Below, piece by piece: positions 30,606 through 38,913 of a stretch of 64,000 nucleotides of DNA (its first letter is position 1; every line of letters begins with the position of its first letter). A model generated the notes under the pieces. It searched no databases. It worked only from the letters and a program-made list of their open reading frames with translations, and was not told the origin of the DNA. The position numbers and the translations under genes are program-made. Origin of the DNA: Clostridium neonatale. Lineage in GTDB: Bacteria; Bacillota; Clostridia; Clostridiales; Clostridiaceae. Location: NCBI RefSeq assembly GCF_001458595.1, contig NZ_LN890327.1, forward strand, positions 53,937 to 117,936. The letters are read 5' to 3'.

Positions 30606-30634
30606 GTATTATTTTTCATAAAACGGAAAGAATA
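30606..30634 (+). promoter_or_regulatory. Possible forespore sigma-F promoter of spoIIQ
   Basis: GTATT (30606-30610), 14 bases, then GGAAAGAATA (30625-30634), which matches the sigma-F -10 consensus GGNRANANTW at every fixed position. The -35 is 4 of 5 to GYWTA. SpoIIQ genes are sigma-F targets in other spore formers. A start site about 6 bases downstream would leave a very short leader before the ribosome site at 30639. Confidence 0.4.
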
Positions 30635-30654
30635 GAAGAAGGAGGTGTTCATGG

Positions 30655-31413
30655 ATGAACAAAAATTTTAAACAAAAATTAAGAGATTTATTTAAGAAGG
30701 AGGGGTTTTATATTGCTTTATTTCTTTGTCTTTGCATAGTAGTCACAGTAGGAACTATCTCTTATAAGATGTTATCTAAGAATCATGTAGATGATTCACA
30801 AAAGAATTTAAATAATCAAGTGACACTTAACATCGATGAAGAAAAAAACAAAGATATGGCTACTACAGAAATTCCTAATGCAGAAAGAGTGGAGAACAAA
30901 GTTCAACCTAATAATGACAAAGAAAGTGAACCTAAAAAAGAAGAAAATAGCAAACAAAGTTCAACTTCTGTATCAACAACAGCAGTAGTTAAATTTATTA
31001 ATCCAGTAGATGGTATTGAAAGTAGAACTTATACTTATCCTAAGCCTGTTCAAATTGAAGAAAATACATTTAGAACTATTAGGGGAGTTAATATAGATGC
31101 TAAGATCGGAACTGATGTTAAAGCAGCAGCAGAGGGCGTGGTAAGTACTGCTTCAAATTCTGGAGTAGAAGAAGGTATAGTTGTAGAAATAAAGCATGCT
31201 AATGGATTAAAGACAAGATATAGTAATCTTGATCCTAATGTTTCAGTAAAAGAAGGCCAAAAAGTTACTGCCGGCCAAGTAATTGGTAAAGTGGGAAATA
31301 CTGCTAAGGTTTTTGATGAAGAAACATTTGGACAATTTTTAAATTTACAAGTTATTGATGCAAATGGAAATCAAGTAAATCCAGAGAAATATTTTGAATT
31401 AAAAACAAAATAA
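30655..31413 (+). CDS. spoIIQ: SpoIIQ-like forespore membrane protein with degenerate LytM domain
   Basis: A 252-residue bitopic protein: TM helix at about residues 17-38, a Lys/Glu/Ser/Asn-rich linker, and a C-terminal LytM/M23 domain (~115-250). SpoIIQ spans the forespore membrane and binds mother-cell SpoIIIAH during engulfment. Position before spoIIID-mbl supports the name. The domain has lost the M23 zinc ligands: the first His is replaced (FRTIRGVNID) and the H-x-H motif reads F-L-N (GQFLNLQV), so it cannot be a zinc peptidase. A strong AAGGAGG serves the ATG at 30655; an ATG 4 bases earlier is out of frame and stops after 6 codons. Confidence 0.82.
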   Translation: MNKNFKQKLRDLFKKEGFYIALFLCLCIVVTVGTISYKMLSKNHVDDSQKNLNNQVTLNIDEEKNKDMATTEIPNAERVENKVQPNNDKESEPKKEENSKQSSTSVSTTAVVKFINPVDGIESRTYTYPKPVQIEENTFRTIRGVNIDAKIGTDVKAAAEGVVSTASNSGVEEGIVVEIKHANGLKTRYSNLDPNVSVKEGQKVTAGQVIGKVGNTAKVFDEETFGQFLNLQVIDANGNQVNPEKYFELKTK

Positions 31414-31420
31414 TAATTAT

Positions 31421-31470
31421 ATTTTATATTAATCAGTCAGAGGCTGGTTAATATAAAATACTATTTTTCA
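31421..31470 (+). terminator. Terminator after spoIIQ
   Basis: A 16-bp stem with G-U pairs (31421-31436 with 31444-31459) and a 7-nt loop, followed by CTATTTTTC. Confidence 0.7.
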
Positions 31471-31558
31471 ATAATCGTAGAATAATAATTTAATAATTAC
31501 GAACAATAAGTAGAAAATAAAAAATTAAGATAAATGTATAAGCTAGGAGGAAAAAATA

Positions 31559-31813
31559 ATGAAAGATTATATAGAAGAAAGAGTTTTAGATGTTGCTAAA
31601 TATATAATTGATTCTAAAGCAACAATTAGAAAAACAGCTAAAGTATTTGGAGTAAGTAAAAGTACTATACACAAGGATATGACAGAAAGACTTCCCAAAA
31701 TTAATCCTGAAATTGCAGAGGAAACACACTCAATTTTAGAATTAAATAAATCAGAAAGACATCTTAGAGGTGGAGAAGCTACTAAAATGAAATATAAAGC
31801 TATTGAATCTTAG
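31559..31813 (+). CDS. spoIIID: Stage III sporulation transcriptional regulator
   Basis: An 84-residue mother-cell DNA-binding protein that modulates the sigma-E regulon and turns on sigK. The helix-turn-helix is TIRKTAKVFGVSKSTIHKDM (residues ~22-41), followed by the conserved basic C-terminal region. AGGAGG precedes the ATG. A possible sigma-E site lies upstream: GAATAAT (31480) and CGAACAAT (31500). It sits 78 bases before mbl, as in Bacillus. Confidence 0.96.
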   Translation: MKDYIEERVLDVAKYIIDSKATIRKTAKVFGVSKSTIHKDMTERLPKINPEIAEETHSILELNKSERHLRGGEATKMKYKAIES

Positions 31814-31891
31814 AAGAATAACGACTATAATATATAATTAGTAGAATTATGTAAAGTAAGGAAGTAATATGTATTATAGGAGTGAATAAAA

Positions 31892-32926
31892 ATGAGCTTT
31901 TGGAGAACGGGGACAGATCTTGCTATAGATTTAGGAACAGCAACAGTTCTAGTTTATGCAAAGGGAAAAGGTGTAGTTTTAAAAGAACCATCAGTTGTAG
32001 CAATTAATAATAATAATAAGAATATATTAGCCATTGGTGACGAAGCACGAAAAATGATAGGTAGAACCCCGGGAAACATTGTTGCAGTAAGACCTTTACG
32101 TGATGGTGTTATATCTGATTATGATCTTACTCAAAAAATGTTGAAGGAATTTATTAAAAAGGCATCTGGCAAGCGAAATTTAAGAGCACCAAATGTTGTC
32201 GTATGTGTACCATCAGAAGCAACAGAAGTAGAAAAAAGAGCAGTTATTGATGCAACTATGAATTCAGGTGCTAAAACTGTTCGCATAATAGAAGAACCTC
32301 TTGCTGCTGCTATAGGAGCAGGAATTGATATCACTAAGCCTAATGGATGTATGGTGGTAGATATTGGTGGAGGTACTTGTGATATAGCTGTTATATCTTT
32401 AGGAGGAGTTGTTGAAAGAGAATCAATTAAAATTGCAGGAGACAAGTTCGATGACTCTATAATAAAGTATGTAAGAAGTGAATATAAATTAATGATTGGC
32501 GAGAAAACTGCTGAAGAATTAAAAATAAATATTGGTTCAGCATTTAAAAATGCCAGAAATTTATCATGTATGATGAAAGGTAGAAACTTAGTTACAGGTC
32601 TACCAGATGAAGTTGAAATTAATACAGAAGAAATACGACTTGCAATACAAGAGCCAGTGCAAAGTATAGTTGACTGTGTAAAGATCGTTTTAGAAAGAAC
32701 ACCACCGGAATTAGCAGCAGACATTATTGAAAAGGGAATTGTAATGACTGGTGGAGGTTCATTGATTAATGGGTTGGATAAGCTTATTCAATTTAAAACC
32801 GGTGTAGCAGTGACAGTTGCAGAAGGGGCAGAAGAATGTGTTGTTAATGGATCAGGAGAAGTATTAGGGTATTTAGATAGATTAGATAGAGAAGTAAATT
32901 CACAACAAATAGTTCTTATAGAATAA
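31892..32926 (+). CDS. mbl: Rod-shape actin-like protein Mbl/MreB
   Basis: A 344-residue bacterial actin that organises lateral-wall peptidoglycan synthesis at the membrane. The N terminus has the amphipathic start and phosphate-1 loop DLAIDLGTATVLVYAKGKG. Phosphate-2 is VVDIGGGTCDIAVI, the adenosine motif is IVMTGGGSLINGL, and EEPLAAAIGAG is present. The spoIIID-adjacent position identifies it as the Mbl paralogue rather than MreB of the mreBCD operon. AGGAGTG precedes the ATG. Confidence 0.93.
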   Translation: MSFWRTGTDLAIDLGTATVLVYAKGKGVVLKEPSVVAINNNNKNILAIGDEARKMIGRTPGNIVAVRPLRDGVISDYDLTQKMLKEFIKKASGKRNLRAPNVVVCVPSEATEVEKRAVIDATMNSGAKTVRIIEEPLAAAIGAGIDITKPNGCMVVDIGGGTCDIAVISLGGVVERESIKIAGDKFDDSIIKYVRSEYKLMIGEKTAEELKINIGSAFKNARNLSCMMKGRNLVTGLPDEVEINTEEIRLAIQEPVQSIVDCVKIVLERTPPELAADIIEKGIVMTGGGSLINGLDKLIQFKTGVAVTVAEGAEECVVNGSGEVLGYLDRLDREVNSQQIVLIE

Positions 32927-32928
32927 AA

Positions 32929-32971
32929 CATCGAGAGATTTTCTTTTTATTGAAAATCTCTCGATGCTTTT
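32929..32971. terminator. Bidirectional terminator between mbl and yyaC
   Basis: A perfect 15-bp stem (32929-32943 with 32952-32966, core CATCGAGAGATTTTC) and an 8-nt loop. T-runs follow on both strands (CTTTTT on plus, TTTTATTC on minus), so it can serve both convergent genes. Confidence 0.88.
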
Positions 32972-33009
32972 TATAAAATTAAAAAAGTAATTAAAGCTTA
33001 GGTATTAAT

Positions 33010-33558
33010 TCAAATGTCTAGCGAAAGCTTAGGAAATAAATCATTATTTAAATTATAAGCATTAATTAATGATCTAGATATAATCTTTGCCATATCCATA
33101 ATAAAAGATAATCGGATGCTTCTAGAAAAGAATAAATCAGAATTTTCGCTAGAATCTACAATACCTATTACAGAAGCCATACCTACTTCGGGAAGCTCTT
33201 TTCCTACTCCTTTTCCAGGATGAATAGCATAGTCTCTAATGCGAATTTCACCTATATCATCTTGATTTCCAAGACATGCATCTATACCTATGATATTAGC
33301 AGTTGGATGAAGTTCTTTTATTTTATTTAAACGTTCATCTATATTTAGTGCGTGGATTGGTTCTGATAATGTCCCGTATACTGGCAATGGAAAGAAATTT
33401 TCAGTTAATATTGAACCAACTAATGGACCAAGGCAATCACCTATGCATTTATCAGTGCCAATACAAACAATTATTGTATTAGAATTAATGTATTTTTCTA
33501 ATTCATGAGATAGCTTGTATGAAAAGCTTTTGGAACTATGGTTATTATCTAAATTCAT
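33010..33558 (-). CDS. yyaC: YyaC-family spore protein
   Basis: A 182-residue protein of the YyaC family, which shares the fold of the germination protease GPR. Visible motifs are VCIGTDKCIGDCLGPLVGS, VYGTLSEPIHALN, IGIDACLGN and GVGKELPEVG. Family members are sporulation-associated and conserved in spore formers; their substrate is unknown. The second ATG (33558) is chosen because the first (33567) abuts the AAGGAGGG ribosome site with no spacer. It converges on mbl and diverges from the small exported protein at 33660. Confidence 0.85.
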   Translation of the reverse strand: MNLDNNHSSKSFSYKLSHELEKYINSNTIIVCIGTDKCIGDCLGPLVGSILTENFFPLPVYGTLSEPIHALNIDERLNKIKELHPTANIIGIDACLGNQDDIGEIRIRDYAIHPGKGVGKELPEVGMASVIGIVDSSENSDLFFSRSIRLSFIMDMAKIISRSLINAYNLNNDLFPKLSLDI

Positions 33559-33659
33559 TAAAGGCATCCCTCCTTATAGAATATGTATATTTAGGAAAAT
33601 GAAAAAATAGTATATAAAAATAAATAAATGGCAATAAATACTAATGTAAGGAGGAGAAA

Positions 33660-34070
33660 ATGAAAAAAATTATTATATTTATAATATTTACACTTACTTT
33701 AATAATGAACATGTCTATAGCATTATTTTGGAATCCAGATATAGATAATAAAAAAGATGATCCAATGCAAAGCACTGAAGTATTTAGTGATACAAGATCT
33801 TTGTGCAAAGTTGATGATGTAATTCTGTTAGAAGAACTAGATAATAGTCAATCAAAGGAACTTGATAGTATACTTTCACCATTATCAACATTTGAAATAG
33901 AGTTAGTAAAAGAAGAGCTTAATACATGTAGTGAAGATGAAATCATAAAAGCGTTCAGAAAATTAAAAAGGAGATTGCCTGAAAGCGAATATAAAAAAAT
34001 AGAAGAAATATTAAGTCCGCTTATAGATATTGAAGAACTTAATTCTATACTAAAAAATAAATATGTTTAG
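33660..34070 (+). CDS. Small exported protein of unknown function
   Basis: A 136-residue protein I do not recognise. It begins with a classical signal peptide (MKKIIIFIIFTLTLIMNMSIA) without a lipobox. The rest is acidic and largely helical, rich in Glu, Leu and Ser; the residues LSPL appear twice, at about positions 72-75 and 120-123, as if two similar helical segments flank the middle. AAGGAGGAG precedes the ATG. The divergent neighbour yyaC and the upstream block are sporulation genes, so a sporulation role is possible but unproven. Confidence 0.7.
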   Translation: MKKIIIFIIFTLTLIMNMSIALFWNPDIDNKKDDPMQSTEVFSDTRSLCKVDDVILLEELDNSQSKELDSILSPLSTFEIELVKEELNTCSEDEIIKAFRKLKRRLPESEYKKIEEILSPLIDIEELNSILKNKYV

Positions 34071-34145
34071 TGTATTAAAATGAAGAAATAAAGAGTAAAT
34101 AGAATATATAGCGATATAATTTATCTAAATAAGCATATATGAGAG

Positions 34146-34174
34146 TTGAAATATAAGTACTTTGAATATATACT
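34146..34174 (+). promoter_or_regulatory. Promoter of the tRNA array
   Basis: TTGAAA (34146-34151), a 17-base spacer and TATACT (34169-34174) lie 41 bases before the first tRNA. No other promoter is visible inside the array, so all six tRNAs are probably one transcript. Confidence 0.65.
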
Positions 34175-34215
34175 AACTATTGTTGATGTGAACAAAAACA
34201 CCAACAAAACTTAAT

Positions 34216-34300
34216 GGAGGAATTCCCGAGTGGCCAAAGGGGGCAGACTGTAAATCTGTTGCGTCTCGCTTCGATGGTTCGAATCCATCTTCCTCCACCA
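34216..34300 (+). tRNA. tRNA-Tyr (GTA), copy 1
   Basis: An 85-nt class II tRNA with long variable arm, acceptor GGAGGAA/TTCCTCC, anticodon GTA in ACTGTAAATCT, T-loop GGTTCGAATCC and encoded CCA. Confidence 0.97.
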
Positions 34301-34306
34301 TTAGAT

Positions 34307-34382
34307 GGGCGCATAGCTCAGCTGGGAGAGCACCTGCCTTACAAGCAGGGGGTCACAGGTTCGAGCCCTGTTGTGCCCACCA
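34307..34382 (+). tRNA. tRNA-Val (TAC)
   Basis: A 76-nt tRNA with acceptor GGGCGCA/TGTGCCC (one G-U), anticodon TAC in CTTACAAG, T-arm CAGGTTCGAGCCCTG and encoded CCA. It is the only single-copy tRNA in the array. Confidence 0.97.
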
Positions 34383-34400
34383 TCTAAAAAATATAAATAT

Positions 34401-34475
34401 GCTGGCATGGCTCAACGGTAGAGCAGCTGACTTGTAATCAGCAGGTTGTAGGTTCGATTCCTATTGCCAGCTCCA
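34401..34475 (+). tRNA. tRNA-Thr (TGT), copy 1
   Basis: A 75-nt tRNA with acceptor GCTGGCA/TGCCAGC, anticodon TGT in ACTTGTAATC, T-arm TAGGTTCGATTCCTA and encoded CCA. Confidence 0.97.
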
Positions 34476-34480
34476 ATTGT

Positions 34481-34565
34481 GGAGGAATTCCCGAGTGGCC
34501 AAAGGGGGCAGACTGTAAATCTGTTGCGTCTCGCTTCGATGGTTCGAATCCATCTTCCTCCACCA
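34481..34565 (+). tRNA. tRNA-Tyr (GTA), copy 2
   Basis: Identical over 85 nt to the copy at 34216, including the CCA. Confidence 0.97.
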
Positions 34566-34608
34566 TTTAAACCAAATATTTATATTATAACAATTAAATA
34601 AGAAATAT

Positions 34609-34683
34609 GCTGGCATGGCTCAACGGTAGAGCAGCTGACTTGTAATCAGCAGGTTGTAGGTTCGATTCCTATTGCCAGCTCCA
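34609..34683 (+). tRNA. tRNA-Thr (TGT), copy 2
   Basis: Identical over 75 nt to the copy at 34401; the AATAT just before it is also shared. Confidence 0.97.
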
Positions 34684-34688
34684 ATTAA

Positions 34689-34773
34689 GGAGGAATTCCC
34701 GAGTGGCCAAAGGGGGCAGACTGTAAATCTGTTGCGTCTCGCTTCGATGGTTCGAATCCATCTTCCTCCACCA
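34689..34773 (+). tRNA. tRNA-Tyr (GTA), copy 3
   Basis: Identical to the other two Tyr copies. It is the last gene of the array and runs straight into the terminator, whose stem shares its final A. Confidence 0.97.
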
Positions 34774-34808
34774 AAACTCAGAATTATTATTCTGAGTTTT
34801 TTATTTTA
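34773..34808 (+). terminator. Terminator of the tRNA array
   Basis: A 12-bp stem AAAACTCAGAAT / ATTCTGAGTTTT (34773-34784 with 34789-34800), a 4-nt loop, then a T-rich tail. Confidence 0.93.
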
Positions 34809-34959
34809 TCTTGAAATAAAAGTTGAAAAGTAAATAGTTGTATCAATTTATGCATGAATAGAATATATTATAGATTATATGATATATTATGTTTATTGTA
34901 TAATATTGACCATAAAAATATTATGTGGTAGAATAAATTACGAAAATAAAATATTGTTA

Positions 34960-35104
34960 CTCTTATCAAGAGAGGTGGAGGGATAGGGCCCAGTGAAACC
35001 CGGCAACCTGTTTAATTACAAGGTGCCAATTCCTGTAGAAAGATTTTCTACAAGATAAGAAAGTATTGTGTAATCGCGCTCTTCTTATCGAAGAGTTTTT
35101 TTAT
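34960..35104 (+). promoter_or_regulatory. SAM-I (S-box) riboswitch controlling metK
   Basis: The aptamer begins CTCTTATCAAGAGAGG with the kink-turn and core GGAGGGA and GAAACCCGGCAACC, then AAGGTGCCAATTCC, ending at about 35060 with GATAAG pairing to the initial CTTATC (P1). A terminator follows: CTCTTC (35079-35084) / GAAGAG (35090-35095) and T7. The 3' strand of P1 (GATAAGAA, 35055) can instead pair with TTCTTATC (35082-35089) inside the terminator, forming the antiterminator. High SAM stabilises P1 and so stops transcription of the SAM synthetase gene. Confidence 0.97.
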
Positions 35105-35225
35105 TGCATATAAAAGGTATTTCTTTTAAGACAGTATAAAAAATATTAAGAAGTGTGAGATTTTTCACTTTTACTCGAATTATTTCATGATTAAAGATAA
35201 GGAGTACAAGCGGAAGGAGAAAAAT

Positions 35226-36401
35226 ATGAGAAGATTATTTACATCAGAATCAGTTACAGAAGGTCATCCAGATAAAATGTGTGATCAAATTTCAGATGGC
35301 GTATTAGACGCAATTTTAGCACAAGATCCAAATGCTAGAGTAGCATGTGAAACATGTACAACAACAGGAATGGTTATGGTAATGGGAGAGATATCAACAA
35401 ATTGTTATGTTGATATTCCTAAAGTAGTTAGAGAAACTGTTAGAGAAATTGGATATGATAGAGCTAAATACGGATTTGATTGCGATACTTGTTCTGTTAT
35501 GACAACAATAGATGAACAATCAGCAGATATTGCTATGGGTGTTGATGAAGCTTTAGAATCAAGAAAAGGTGAGAAAGATGAGGTTGAAGCAGTAGGTGCT
35601 GGAGACCAAGGAATGATGTTTGGTTTTGCTACAAATGAAACTGATGCATATATGCCGTTACCAATTCATATGGCTCATAGATTATCAAGAAGACTTACTG
35701 AAGTAAGGAAAGATGGTACATTAGGCTATTTAAGGCCTGATGGTAAGACACAAGTAACAGTTGAATATGAAGATGAAAAACCAAAGAGAATAGATACAAT
35801 AGTAATATCTACTCAACATGATGAGCATGTTACATTAGAACAAATAGAAAAGGATCTTAAAGAACATGTTATTAAAGCAGTAGTACCACAAGAATTATTA
35901 GATGATAAAACAAGATATTTTATAAATCCAACTGGAAGATTTGTTGTTGGTGGACCACAAGGTGACTCTGGATTAACTGGAAGAAAGATTATAGTAGATA
36001 CTTATGGTGGATATGGTAGACATGGTGGTGGAGCATTCTCAGGAAAAGATCCAACAAAAGTTGATAGATCTGCTGCTTATGCTGCAAGATGGGTTGCGAA
36101 AAACTTAGTGGCTGCTGGATTAGCTGATAAGCTTGAAATACAATTAGCTTACGCTATTGGAGTTGCTAAACCAGTATCAATAACTGTTGATACTTTTGGA
36201 ACAGGAAAACTATCAGATGATAAAATAGTTGAAATAGTTGAAAAGGTATTTGATTTAAGACCAGGAGCTATAATAAGAGATCTTGATTTAAGAAGACCTA
36301 TATATAAGCAAACAGCTGCTTATGGCCACTTTGGCAGAACAGATCTTAATCTGCCATGGGAACAATTAAATAAGGTAGAAGAAATCAAAAAATATATTTA
36401 G
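35226..36401 (+). CDS. metK: S-adenosylmethionine synthetase
   Basis: A 391-residue enzyme making SAM from methionine and ATP. Motifs are [23 protein letters not shown] at the N terminus, [12 protein letters not shown] (signature 1) and [19 protein letters not shown] (signature 2). The ATG at 35226 is used because GGAAGGAG precedes it; an ATG 39 bases upstream is outside the conserved protein. It is feedback-controlled by the S-box at 34960 and is monocistronic. Confidence 0.98.
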   Translation: MRRLFTSESVTEGHPDKMCDQISDGVLDAILAQDPNARVACETCTTTGMVMVMGEISTNCYVDIPKVVRETVREIGYDRAKYGFDCDTCSVMTTIDEQSADIAMGVDEALESRKGEKDEVEAVGAGDQGMMFGFATNETDAYMPLPIHMAHRLSRRLTEVRKDGTLGYLRPDGKTQVTVEYEDEKPKRIDTIVISTQHDEHVTLEQIEKDLKEHVIKAVVPQELLDDKTRYFINPTGRFVVGGPQGDSGLTGRKIIVDTYGGYGRHGGGAFSGKDPTKVDRSAAYAARWVAKNLVAAGLADKLEIQLAYAIGVAKPVSITVDTFGTGKLSDDKIVEIVEKVFDLRPGAIIRDLDLRRPIYKQTAAYGHFGRTDLNLPWEQLNKVEEIKKYI

Positions 36402-36410
36402 TATTTATAG

Positions 36411-36444
36411 AAGCAGGAAGTTTTAATTAATTTCCTGCTTTTTT
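36411..36444 (+). terminator. metK terminator
   Basis: AAGCAGGAA (36411-36419) pairs with TTCCTGCTT (36432-36440), followed by TTTT. Confidence 0.88.
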
Positions 36445-36667
36445 AAAATTTAAAATATGTGACAATCGTTTATAAACATTGACTTAAATTAGAAATATAT
36501 ATTTTGAGAATATGGATATAAAAGAATATAGGATGATATATTCCTGTACTTATATAATAGAAGAGAAGTATTCAATAAATAGTATAAAATTATAAATTAA
36601 ACTTATGATATAATTAAAATAATATAAAGAGAAGTATAAGTTTAAATCATAGTTTGGAGAGATAGTA

Positions 36668-38893
36668 GTGGAAGTTCTTAATGGTTTTGTTGAAAATATT
36701 GTTTTTAAAAGTGAAGAAACAGGATATGTTGTATGCAGGATTAGAGCTGATAAAAATTTAGTTAGCGCTGTTGGTACAGTACCTTTTATAAAGGAAGGTC
36801 AAAATGTAAAGTTAACTGGATACTGGACAGTGCATAAACAATTTGGTAATCAATTTAATATTCAAGACTACGAAGAAATTCTTCCAAACTCAATTGATGG
36901 GATTGAAAAATATTTAAGCGCAGGTGTGATTCATGGAATAGGTCCTATAACTGCTAAGAAGATAATAGAAAAGTTTGGAGAAGAAACTTTAGATATAATG
37001 GAAAACCATATAGAGAGACTCATGGAGATAGAGGGAATTGGAGAAAAGAAATTTCAAATAATATATGAATCATATATTGAGCAGCAAGGTTTAAAAGATA
37101 TAATTTTATATTTTAGCAAACATGGTGTTACAAGTAATCAATGTGTGAAAATATATAAGAAATTTGGACCAAATGCTAAATATATTGTATCTGAGAATCC
37201 TTATATACTTTGTGAAGAAATATCAGGAATTGGTTTTAAAACAGCAGATAGGATAGCTATGAGTATAGGTATAAAAAATGATTCTGATTTTAGAATTCAA
37301 AGTGGAATAAAATATGTTATGAATCAGTTTTGTGCCTTAGGAAATACCTTTATGCCAAAAGCTAATATAATAGAGGAATGTAAGAAAAATATAATGGTAC
37401 CAGAAGAACTTATAGAAAAAAATTTATATGATATGTCTGCTAAGCAGAAAATAGTTATAGAAAAGATAAATGATACAGAAATGGGATTTTTATTGCCATA
37501 CTACTATTGTGAGCTTGGCGTTACTCAGAAAATTATTACTCTTGGATTACAAGAAACTCAAACTATCAATTCTGATATAAACTTTGAAATAGGGGTATTT
37601 GAAAAAGAGCAAAAAATAAAATTTGCAGAATCACAAAAAGAAGCTATAATTGGAGCATTTAATAGTGGAATAGAAATAATAACAGGTGGACCAGGAACAG
37701 GTAAAACAACGATAATAAAAGCTATCATTCACATATATGAGAATAATGGAATGAGAGTGCTTCTAGGAGCACCTACAGGAAGAGCAGCAAAGAGAATGAC
37801 AGAGTCTACAGGAAGAGAAGCGAAGACAATTCATAGGCTTCTTGAAATGGGAGTATCTGATGAAGACGAATCTGTTTTTGAAAAAGGTGAGTCATCACCA
37901 TTAGACTGTGATGTTATCATTATTGATGAGGCATCTATGATTGATATAATGCTTATGCACAATCTATTAAAGGCTATAAAGCTTGGTACACGATTAATAA
38001 TTGTAGGCGATGTTGATCAATTACCATCTGTAGCGCCAGGAAATGTATTAAGAGATTTAATAGAGAGTGAATATATTAAGGTAGTACGTTTGAAGGAAAT
38101 ATTCAGACAAGGAAATGAAAGCTTAATAGTTGTTAATGCTCATAGGATAAACGAAGGTGAAATGCCAATATTAAACCAAAAAGATAAGGATTTTTTCTTT
38201 ATAAATCAGGAGAATATAGATAACATTTTAACTACAATTATAGATTTAATGAAGAGGCGTCTTCCTAAATTTAATACAGAGTGGGATGTATTAAAAGACA
38301 TGCAAGTACTTACACCTATGAGAAAAGGAGTGTTGGGGGTAATTAATCTTAATGAAAGATTACAAGAAGTGTTTAATCCCCCTAATCCAAATAAAAAAGA
38401 AATAAAGTCTAGAGATATAATTTTTAGAGAAGGCGATAAGATTATGCAGACTAAAAATAATTATTCGCTAAAATGGATCAGAATTGGTGGATTTGGAGAA
38501 GACGAGGGTGTTGGTGTGTTTAATGGTGATTTAGGATTTATTCAAAATATTGATGAAGAAAAGAAGAATTTAACAATAATTTTTGATGATGAAAGAAAAG
38601 TGTTTTATGATTTTAACTTTTTGGATGAACTAGATCTAGCTTATGCGACTACTATTCATAAAAGTCAAGGTAGTGAATTTAAGGTTGTAATAATTCCGGC
38701 ATTTATGGGATCACCTTTTCTCATGAATAGAAATCTGTTATATACAGGTATAACAAGAGCAAAACAGTTAGTTGTAGTAGTTGGTTTTCAAAAGGCACTT
38801 TTATATATGATAAATAACACTAATAGTATGGAAAGATATTCAGCGCTTCAATATCGAATTAGAGATATAATAAATGATAATGTCATAGAGTAA
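36668..38893 (+). CDS. recD2: RecD2-type ATP-dependent DNA helicase
   Basis: A 741-residue superfamily 1B 5'-3' helicase found in bacteria lacking RecBC, involved in repair and replication-fork maintenance. The N-terminal OB-like and helix-hairpin-helix part (GIGPITAKKIIEKFG, IEGIGEKK) is followed by Walker A GGPGTGKTTIIKA (~residue 338), Walker B VIIDEASMID, VGDVDQLPSVAPGNVL, and the C-terminal UvrD-like motif YATTIHKSQGSEF with LLYTGITRAK. The start is a GTG at 36668 after GGAGAGATA. It is followed by the ComFA-like and comFC genes at short distances. Confidence 0.94.
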   Translation: MEVLNGFVENIVFKSEETGYVVCRIRADKNLVSAVGTVPFIKEGQNVKLTGYWTVHKQFGNQFNIQDYEEILPNSIDGIEKYLSAGVIHGIGPITAKKIIEKFGEETLDIMENHIERLMEIEGIGEKKFQIIYESYIEQQGLKDIILYFSKHGVTSNQCVKIYKKFGPNAKYIVSENPYILCEEISGIGFKTADRIAMSIGIKNDSDFRIQSGIKYVMNQFCALGNTFMPKANIIEECKKNIMVPEELIEKNLYDMSAKQKIVIEKINDTEMGFLLPYYYCELGVTQKIITLGLQETQTINSDINFEIGVFEKEQKIKFAESQKEAIIGAFNSGIEIITGGPGTGKTTIIKAIIHIYENNGMRVLLGAPTGRAAKRMTESTGREAKTIHRLLEMGVSDEDESVFEKGESSPLDCDVIIIDEASMIDIMLMHNLLKAIKLGTRLIIVGDVDQLPSVAPGNVLRDLIESEYIKVVRLKEIFRQGNESLIVVNAHRINEGEMPILNQKDKDFFFINQENIDNILTTIIDLMKRRLPKFNTEWDVLKDMQVLTPMRKGVLGVINLNERLQEVFNPPNPNKKEIKSRDIIFREGDKIMQTKNNYSLKWIRIGGFGEDEGVGVFNGDLGFIQNIDEEKKNLTIIFDDERKVFYDFNFLDELDLAYATTIHKSQGSEFKVVIIPAFMGSPFLMNRNLLYTGITRAKQLVVVVGFQKALLYMINNTNSMERYSALQYRIRDIINDNVIE

Positions 38894-38913
38894 ATAGATG
38901 GAAGGAGATATTT

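Noticed and set aside
32131..32724. 197-codon open frame on the minus strand inside mbl
   Set aside because: It lies wholly within a strongly conserved actin-like gene, has no ribosome site and its composition mirrors the codon positions of mbl.
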